From contig JAWLCG010000149.1 of the NCBI GenBank assembly GCA_041687295.1, forward strand, positions 1 through 11,075: 11,075 nt of DNA, in the 5' to 3' direction. Positions 6,242-11,075 of the stretch are shown here, one piece after another. Each line of letters starts with the position of its first letter. Within the stretch, counting starts at the first letter, position 1. The stretch comes from JAWLCG01 sp041687295 (lineage in GTDB: Bacteria > Planctomycetota > Phycisphaerae > SM23-33 > FEN-1343). The position numbers and the translations under genes are program-made. The notes below the pieces were generated by a model. The model was not told where the DNA came from. It ran no database searches and saw nothing but the letters and a program-made list of their open reading frames with translations.

Positions 6242-6854
6242 GCGGATCCGCCACCAGCGCAGCCGCCGGGCCGCCCTGCAGCGCCAGGCCGTGCTGCTGG
6301 GACTGGTCGCGGGCCTGCTGGGCCTGTGGGCCTGGGCCAACCAGGGCCGCATCGACCAGGCCGAGGCCCACTGCCAGGCCCTCGCCGGCAGCCGACAGGC
6401 CGTGCAAAACCAGATCGCCCTGATCCCGGACTACCAACGCCAGCTCGAGGCCGGCCAGGTCAAGGTCCGCATCAGCCGCGAACTCGGCAGCCGACTCGAC
6501 CTGCAGGCCGTCCTGGCCGAGCTGTCACGCCTGCTGCCTCCCTCGGCCGCCCTGACGGGCCTCGAGTGCCGCACCGTCGAGGTGAGCCTGCGCCCCACGG
6601 CCTCGATGCTCACCGGCGGCGCCCGCGCGGCCTCGGCCGGCGGACTGACGCTCAAGGCGCCCACCGAGGCGCGCGTCAAGCTGCTGATTACCGGCATCTG
6701 CCCGACCGACGTGGACGTGGCGAACTTCATCGGACAGCTCTCGGCCTGCCCGCTGTTCGAGGACGTCAACATGGGCTACGCCAAGACCGAAATGGTTGAC
6801 CAGAAGCAGCGCAAGGCCCGCAGCTTCGAGGTCAGCTGTCTGCTGGCCCGTTAA
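6216..6854 (+). CDS. pilN: PilN-like inner-membrane alignment protein
   Basis: Predicted bitopic inner-membrane protein that joins PilM in the cytoplasm to PilO in the periplasm. In its 212 residues the N-terminus MNTIDFLPERIRHQR matches the short conserved PilN tail (N-x-L-P-x-R type) that inserts into PilM. One TM helix follows at about residues 24-41 (rich in Leu, Gly, Trp), then a helical, coiled-coil-prone region to about residue 105 and a ferredoxin-like C-terminal part (VKLLITGICPTDVDVANFIGQL). A Gly/Ala/Ser-rich insert lies near residues 128-146. Its ATG is inside the end of pilM, a common arrangement for coupled translation of partner proteins. The two cysteines near the C-terminal part (CP and ACP) could pair in the periplasm, which is a guess. 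Confidence 0.88.
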   Translation: MNTIDFLPERIRHQRSRRAALQRQAVLLGLVAGLLGLWAWANQGRIDQAEAHCQALAGSRQAVQNQIALIPDYQRQLEAGQVKVRISRELGSRLDLQAVLAELSRLLPPSAALTGLECRTVEVSLRPTASMLTGGARAASAGGLTLKAPTEARVKLLITGICPTDVDVANFIGQLSACPLFEDVNMGYAKTEMVDQKQRKARSFEVSCLLAR

Positions 6855-6870
6855 GACTCAGGGAGCTCCC

Positions 6871-7401
6871 ATGCGGATGATGCGAGACAACTGGATCGTG
6901 CTGGGCGTGCTGGCGGCCCTGGTGGCCGCCTTCGTCCTGACCGTCTACCGGCCCCAGCGGAACCGGCTCAACGACCTGCGCGAGCAGGCCGTCCTGACCC
7001 GCCAGCAGCTCCAGAGCGAGCAGGCGCAGGCCGCCTGCCTGCCCGACATGGTCCGGCAGGTCGATGACCTCAAGCAGCAGTTCCGCGACTTCGACCGCCG
7101 ACTGCCCCGCCAGAAGGAGCTCGGCGAGTTCATCCGGGACATCTCGACGGCCATTCTCGCCGAGCGGCTGGAGAACCAGGTCATCGAGCCGGGCAACCCC
7201 ACCCGCGGGCCGCTGTACAACCGCCTGCCGATCATCCTGAAGTTCGAGGGCAGCTTCACCGGCCTGGGCAACTTCCTGGCCCGGATGGACCGGATGGAGC
7301 GGCTGACGCGGATCGAGGCCATCACGGTCAAGCCCATTCGGCCCGAGAGCCCCCGGCTGCAGGTCGAGCTGCAGATGAACATCTACTTCACCGAAAGCTA
7401 G
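6871..7401 (+). CDS. pilO: PilO-like inner-membrane alignment protein
   Basis: Predicted partner of PilN in the periplasmic frame. The 176 residues begin MRMMRDN, then one TM helix at about 8-26 (WIVLGVLAALVAAFVLTVY), a long coiled-coil region at about 30-90 rich in Gln, Arg and Leu, and a C-terminal ferredoxin-like part with LPIILKFEGSFTGLGNFLAR, close to the usual PilO pattern of a strand, F.G.F/Y and a helix. GGGAG at 6861-6865 lies five bases before ATG 6871; ATG 6877 and 6880 are alternatives. It is somewhat shorter than the roughly 200-residue proteobacterial PilO. The gap from pilN is 16 bases, and the PilP-like gene starts eight bases after the stop. Confidence 0.87.
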   Translation: MRMMRDNWIVLGVLAALVAAFVLTVYRPQRNRLNDLREQAVLTRQQLQSEQAQAACLPDMVRQVDDLKQQFRDFDRRLPRQKELGEFIRDISTAILAERLENQVIEPGNPTRGPLYNRLPIILKFEGSFTGLGNFLARMDRMERLTRIEAITVKPIRPESPRLQVELQMNIYFTES

Positions 7402-7409
7402 GGTGTGCC

Positions 7410-8021
7410 ATGAACGCCAATTCCCAACCCCCCAGCCCGCTGACGCTCTGGCTTCGCAGCCAGCTGCTGGCCGACCCGCGCAAAAGCGCGGTCATGGCCG
7501 TGCTGCTGCTGGTGGCCGGTGGCCTGGCCGTCAAGTTCCTCAGCCAGGGCGGGCCCATGCCGGCCGCCGCCGGGGCGGCCCTGCTGGCCGGTCCGGTCAA
7601 CCCCGCCGATGAGGGCGCCGACCTGGCCCTGCGCGACGACCCCGAGGGCAGCCGCTACCTGGCGAACATCGACCGCACGGTCCGGCGCGACCTGTTCGCG
7701 GTGGAGTACGGCCTGTACCCGGTCGTCGAGCCCCAGCCCGCCGACGACCCCGACGCCGACCGCCGGCGCCTCCTGGAGCAGGCCCGCCTGAGCCTCGAAG
7801 CCCAGGCCGCCCACCAGCAGGCGATGATCCTGGCCGTGCAGGCCCAGGCCCAGACCCTGCGCCTGCAGAGCACGATCGTCGGGGAGCGCCCCAGCGCGAT
7901 CATCAACGAGCAGATTCTCGCTCTGGACGACACGATCCAGGGCTTCCGGGTGGTCCGCATCACGCGGGGCCACTGCGTCGTGGAGAAGGACGGTGTCGAA
8001 GTGACACTGGCGATGGAGTAG
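7410..8021 (+). CDS. PilP/GspC-like protein linking the inner-membrane frame to the secretin
   Basis: Predicted bridge between PilN/PilO and the secretin, 203 residues. One TM helix lies at about residues 26-41 (AVMAVLLLVAGGLAV), and there is no lipobox, so unlike the proteobacterial PilP lipoprotein this one is a bitopic membrane protein, as in GspC. The middle has a Pro/Asp-rich linker and a helix rich in Ala and Gln at about 117-151. The last 52 residues (LQSTIVGERPSAIINEQILA onward, with DTIQGFRVVRI and KDGVEVTL) fit the small beta-barrel homology region shared by PilP and GspC, which contacts the N0 domain of the secretin. The start follows pilO by eight bases. The product is clear by position, but the name is left open between PilP and GspC. 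Confidence 0.8.
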   Translation: MNANSQPPSPLTLWLRSQLLADPRKSAVMAVLLLVAGGLAVKFLSQGGPMPAAAGAALLAGPVNPADEGADLALRDDPEGSRYLANIDRTVRRDLFAVEYGLYPVVEPQPADDPDADRRRLLEQARLSLEAQAAHQQAMILAVQAQAQTLRLQSTIVGERPSAIINEQILALDDTIQGFRVVRITRGHCVVEKDGVEVTLAME

Positions 8022-8076
8022 CCCGCTTTCGTGTCAGCGGGCATTTGTGCCAGTCTGCCGGCGGTCCTAGCCGCCG
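8021..8076 (+). promoter_or_regulatory. Two consecutive hairpins between the PilP-like gene and the secretin gene
   Basis: The first stem pairs 8021-8027 perfectly with 8036-8042 (7 bp, eight-base loop) and starts at the last base of the TAG; it is followed by ATTTGT, a poor T run. The second pairs 8059-8064 with 8071-8076 (6 bp, six-base loop). They fill most of the 83-base spacer before the AAGGAG (8093-8098) of the secretin gene. The first may be a leaky terminator or a 3' end stabiliser that adjusts the amount of secretin relative to the frame. This is inference. Confidence 0.4.
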
Positions 8077-8104
8077 ACGGACGCAACCTGGTAAGGAGTG
8101 AGCG

Positions 8105-10315
8105 ATGAAACTTTGGCGACCTGTAATGGCCATCGCCGTACTCGGTGCGGTGGCCGGTCCCTGGCTGGGCCCGCCGCTCAGCCGGGCCCAGCAGTCGGCG
8201 TCTACCCCGCGGGGCCTGGCCCTGGCCGATCTGGCCGCGCCACCCGCCCCGCAGACCGACGCCCTCGATCCAGCCGAGGACCTGCCGGCGCCCCTGGCCC
8301 AGGCCGAGCTGGACAGCCCGCTCGTCGACCAGGCCCAGGCCCCGCTGCCCGAGCAGCCCCGGGTCGAGGCGACCGAGCCAGCAGCCGCGCCGGCCGAGGA
8401 AGAGGCGGTCGACGATCTCGCCCCCGTCACCGACGAGGCCGACCTGGCCCCGCCGTCGATGGACGGCATGATCACCCACTGGCCGCTCAAGAACGCGCCG
8501 ATCCGCCTGGTCCTGCGCCAGCTGGCGATGATGAGCCAGAAGAACATCATCCCCAGCCCTTCGGTCAAGGGCGAGGTCACCACCGACCTGTTCAACGTGA
8601 CCTTCCGCGAGGCCCTCGACGCCATCCTCGAGGCCAATGGCTACGGGTACGTGGAGAAGGGCAACTTCATCTACGTCTATACCATCAAGGAACTCGCGGA
8701 GATCGAGAAGGCCCAGCGGAAGACCGAGAGCCGCCTGTTCCGTCTCAGCTACGTCCAGCCCGAGGACGCGCAGGCCCTGATCGGCCCGGCCCTGAGCAGT
8801 GACGCCCTGATCGCCATCACCCCCGGTGCCAAGGCCGGCATCGGCACGAGCGACTCGTCGACGGGCGGCCTGGACTATGCGGCCGACAACGTGCTGCTGA
8901 TCCGCGACTACCCCGAGAACCTCGACAAGGTCGCCGCGATTCTCCGGGAGATCGACATGCGCCCGGCGCAGGTGCTCATCGAGGCCACCATCCTGCAGGC
9001 GACCCTCAATGAGGACAACGTCCTCGGCGTGGACTTCAGCACCGTCGCCGGCGTGGACTTCAGCCAGCTCGGCGCCACCAGCGCCGGCCTGTCGAACATC
9101 GCCTTCCCGACTGTCGGCGTCGACGCCCTCGATGACAGCCAGGCCCAGCTGGGCACCTTCTTCCCCTCGCCCTCGCCTGGCCAGGCCGGCCTGAAGTTCG
9201 GCTACATCGGCACGGACATCGCCGTCTTCGTCAAGGCCCTGGAGGCCGTGACCGACACCACCGTCATGGCCAACCCCAAGCTGCTGGTCGTCAACAAGCA
9301 GCGAGGCGAGGTCCTCGTGGGCGACCGCAACGGCTACCTGACGACCGTCGTGACTGAGACGGCCGCCACACAGACGGTGGAGTTCCTGGAGACCGGCACC
9401 ACCCTGATCGTCCGCCCGTACATCGGCAACGACGGCTACGTCCGCATGGAGGTCCACCCCGAGGTCTCCACCGGCGGCGTGGACGCCAACGGCCTGCCCA
9501 GCGAGACCACGGCCGAGGTGACCACCAACGTCATGGTCAAGGACGGGCACACGATCATCATCGGCGGCCTGTTCCGCGAGGAGACGGTCAACCAGCGCAG
9601 CCAGGTGCCGCTGCTGGGCAACATCCCCTACGCCGGCACGCTGTTCCGCAGCACCGGCGACACGACAGTCCGCAACGAGGTCATCATCCTGCTGACGCCG
9701 CGCATCATCCGGCAGGAGAACGACGAGGTCGTCAGCGAGCAGTATCGCGACGATGTCGAGCGGATGCGCCTCGGGGCGCGGCAGCAGCTCGCCTGGTGGG
9801 GCCGATCGCGCCTGGCCGCCACGCACGTCCGCAACGCCAGGGAGTGCCTCGCCGTGGGCAACACCGAGAAGGCCCTGTGGAACGTCGAGATGGCCCTGAG
9901 CCTCTCGCCGCGGCTGCTGGAGGCCCTGGAGCTCAAGGAGCAGCTGACCAACCGCGCCATCTGGAGCAACGAGCCCCGCGTCAGCAGCGTGCGCTGGGTC
10001 GTCCAGGACATGGTGATGCGCGAGCTGGGCGAGGACCCCTCGCTGGTCCGGGTGCCCAACAAGCCCCTGGACGCCAACGAGCTGCCCCTGGAGGTCCGCG
10101 AGGCCCTGGGCATCGGCCTGGACACTCCGATGATCATCGAGCCCACCAGCGAGGATGTCGGCCCGGTGCAACTGGAGATGGCCCCCCCGGATGTCGATGA
10201 AGGCGAAGTGATCTTCGTCGATCCGCCGGCCGAGCAGGCCCTCGAGCCCGAGGACATCCTCCTGCCCGAGACCGACGAGCCGGCCGATCTGCCCGCCGAT
10301 GAGATCCTGGAGTAA
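8105..10315 (+). CDS. pilQ: PilQ/GspD-type secretin with a TPR-like and acidic C-terminal extension
   Basis: Predicted outer-membrane channel, 736 residues. A signal peptide ends near residue 28 (LSRAQQS). Next is an Ala/Pro/Glu-rich linker to about 118 without visible AMIN domains. The N0/STN domain is at about 120-195 (ITHWPLKNAPIRLVLRQLA to IYVYTIKE), an N1-type domain at about 205-285, and the secretin core from about 290 to 535. The signature VPLLGNIPYAGTLF starts at Val501, and the core ends EVIILLTPRII. A tail of about 200 residues follows: a TPR-like helix pair at about 570-606 (ARECLAVGNTEKALWNVEMA, then SLSPRLLEAL), a linker, and a strongly acidic end from about 697. That tail is longer than in the secretins I know best. 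AAGGAG at 8093-8098 sits six bases before ATG. The gene follows the PilP-like partner and precedes a TPR lipoprotein. Confidence 0.92.
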   Translation: MKLWRPVMAIAVLGAVAGPWLGPPLSRAQQSASTPRGLALADLAAPPAPQTDALDPAEDLPAPLAQAELDSPLVDQAQAPLPEQPRVEATEPAAAPAEEEAVDDLAPVTDEADLAPPSMDGMITHWPLKNAPIRLVLRQLAMMSQKNIIPSPSVKGEVTTDLFNVTFREALDAILEANGYGYVEKGNFIYVYTIKELAEIEKAQRKTESRLFRLSYVQPEDAQALIGPALSSDALIAITPGAKAGIGTSDSSTGGLDYAADNVLLIRDYPENLDKVAAILREIDMRPAQVLIEATILQATLNEDNVLGVDFSTVAGVDFSQLGATSAGLSNIAFPTVGVDALDDSQAQLGTFFPSPSPGQAGLKFGYIGTDIAVFVKALEAVTDTTVMANPKLLVVNKQRGEVLVGDRNGYLTTVVTETAATQTVEFLETGTTLIVRPYIGNDGYVRMEVHPEVSTGGVDANGLPSETTAEVTTNVMVKDGHTIIIGGLFREETVNQRSQVPLLGNIPYAGTLFRSTGDTTVRNEVIILLTPRIIRQENDEVVSEQYRDDVERMRLGARQQLAWWGRSRLAATHVRNARECLAVGNTEKALWNVEMALSLSPRLLEALELKEQLTNRAIWSNEPRVSSVRWVVQDMVMRELGEDPSLVRVPNKPLDANELPLEVREALGIGLDTPMIIEPTSEDVGPVQLEMAPPDVDEGEVIFVDPPAEQALEPEDILLPETDEPADLPADEILE

Positions 10316-10332
10316 CTGAACCCTGACCCCTG

Positions 10333-10392
10333 GAGGACCCGTTTGACAGCCATCGCGCTTTTTTTTGCCCTTGGCTGTCAAACTGGGTCCTC
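10333..10392. repeat. 20-bp inverted repeat with a T8 run in its loop
   Basis: The arm at 10333-10352 is the exact complement of 10372-10392 apart from one extra T at 10384. The 19-base loop holds eight consecutive T (10359-10366). It lies in the 117-base spacer between the secretin gene and the TPR lipoprotein gene and is the longest perfect inverted repeat I noticed in the window. A classical terminator would have the T run after the stem, not inside it. A small palindromic mobile repeat, an RNA processing site or an attenuator are all possible. Confidence 0.75.
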
Positions 10393-10432
10393 TGGGAGAG
10401 TTGCACAAGAGCGACGCGACAGGAGAAGTCCC

Positions 10433-11075
10433 ATGAGACCTTTCGCCCTGATCCTTGGACTGGTCGTGATGACGGCCCTGGCTGGCTGCGGCCCGCAGAC
10501 CACCCAGAGCCAGGCCAAGATTGACGCCCACAAGCGCTGGACCGAGATGCGGGCCAGCGTGCTGCTGAATCTGGGCGAGGACCAGTTCCGCGTGGGCGAG
10601 TTGGAGAAGGCCCGCAACCACGCCCGCGAGGCGCTGGCCCTGGCGCCGATGATGCCGACGGCCCACGTGCTGCTGGGGCGGGTGGCGATCGAACAGGGCG
10701 ATTACGCCCTGGCCGACAAGCACCTGGCCCAGGCGGGCGAGATGGCGCCCAACGCGCCCTCGGTGATCTATCTGCAGGGCGTCGTGGCCGAGAAACGCCA
10801 CCAGTACGAGCAGGCCCTGACGCTGTACGAGAAGGCCCGGGCCCTGGACGGCGCGAACGTGGCGTATGTGCTGGCCTCGGCCGAGGTGCTGGTGGCGATG
10901 GACCAGACCCCGATGGCCCTGCAGCTGGTCGAAAGCAAGCTGGACATGGTCGACGGCGCGTCGGTGCTCTACCGCACCGCCGGTGAGCTGGCCCTGATGG
11001 CCGGCGAGCCGGGCAAGGCCGTCGAGCACCTCCGCGAGGCCCGCCACCGCGGCGCGCCCGACGAGGAGGTCCAGG
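10433..11075 (+). CDS. TPR lipoprotein, pilotin-like (PilF/PilW-type), runs past the window end
   Basis: Predicted lipoprotein with tetratricopeptide repeats, at least 214 residues; the 3' end is outside the window. The signal peptide ends in a clear lipobox, Leu16-Ala17-Gly18 before Cys19, followed by GPQTTQSQ. Gly at +2 and the absence of an Asp there are compatible with outer-membrane sorting by proteobacterial rules, which may not hold here. At least four TPR-type helix pairs follow, for example LGEDQFRVGELEKARNHARE, LGRVAIEQGDYALADKHLAQ and EKRHQYEQALTLYEKARALD. AGGAG at 10421-10425 is seven bases before ATG 10433. In other bacteria a TPR lipoprotein (PilF/PilW) helps the PilQ secretin reach and assemble in the outer membrane; the position just after the secretin gene supports that role. 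A general TPR scaffold is the alternative. Confidence 0.85.
   Translation, partial: MRPFALILGLVVMTALAGCGPQTTQSQAKIDAHKRWTEMRASVLLNLGEDQFRVGELEKARNHAREALALAPMMPTAHVLLGRVAIEQGDYALADKHLAQAGEMAPNAPSVIYLQGVVAEKRHQYEQALTLYEKARALDGANVAYVLASAEVLVAMDQTPMALQLVESKLDMVDGASVLYRTAGELALMAGEPGKAVEHLREARHRGAPDEEVQ

Noticed and set aside
4556..6352. A 598-codon minus-strand open frame opposite gspH, pilM and pilN
   Set aside because: It mirrors the codon structure of the plus-strand genes, is low in complexity and has no domain I recognise.
10343..10382. TTGACA on both strands inside the palindrome, resembling -35 boxes
   Set aside because: No TATAAT-like hexamer sits at 16-18 bases from either copy; the symmetry simply follows from the inverted repeat.
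7655..11047. A 1130-codon open frame on the minus strand covering the secretin and neighbours
   Set aside because: It lies opposite clearly identified plus-strand genes (PilP-like, secretin, TPR lipoprotein), has no recognisable domain and a biased His/Gly/Arg/Leu-rich composition. It is a by-product of G+C-rich codon use.

Overview
The window is a single, co-directional (+ strand) gene cluster for a type IV pilus / type II secretion-like machine. The DNA is strongly G+C-rich. The two GspG-like pseudopilins carry a YGPYL...P.NP motif followed by a GW(W/I)(F/Y) segment, a style I associate with Planctomycetota, probably a Phycisphaerae-type lineage. This assignment rests on recalled protein style and was not tested by any search, so it is moderate at best.

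Layout. Positions 1-431 hold no gene I can support. They contain a weak sigma70-like promoter candidate (27-55) and a leader of about 370 nt with several potential RNA hairpins, including a possible multi-branched fold at 175-287. Then come two tandem GspG-like pseudopilins (432-887 and 1028-1531), separated by a 140-nt spacer with a near-perfect 15-bp hairpin. Minor pseudopilins follow: GspI/PilV-like (1616-2125), GspJ/PilW-like with an unusual Gly-Asn repeat tail (2135-3025), and GspK/PilX-like (3072-4223). Next is a small one-TM protein whose coiled coil is interrupted by an in-frame TAG (4252-4500, continuing in frame to 4596), and then a GspH/FimT-like pseudopilin (4577-5074). The second half is the alignment complex and outer-membrane channel: PilM (5081-6241), PilN (6216-6854), PilO (6871-7401), a PilP/GspC-like protein (7410-8021) and the PilQ/GspD secretin (8105-10315), which has a C-terminal TPR-like, acidic extension of about 200 residues. 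After a 20-bp inverted repeat with eight T in its loop comes a TPR lipoprotein (10433 to the window end, incomplete), placed where a pilotin-like protein would be expected.

How the genes work together. By knowledge of these families, the pseudopilins are cut by a prepilin peptidase and assembled into a filament or its tip complex. Cytoplasmic PilM docks on the N-terminus of PilN. PilN/PilO form a periplasmic coiled-coil frame. The PilP-like protein links this frame to the secretin, and the TPR lipoprotein may help the secretin assemble. The motor ATPases (PilB/GspE, PilT), the platform protein (PilC/GspF) and the prepilin peptidase are not in this window. The close spacing or overlap from 1616 to 8021 suggests one operon. 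The longest spacers (888-1027, 8022-8104, 10316-10432) all contain hairpins that could set the relative amounts of major pilin, frame, secretin and lipoprotein.

I see no radically new system. The items most worth a second look are the TAG-interrupted small gene, the Gly-Asn tail, the T8-loop palindrome, the secretin extension and the structured leader.
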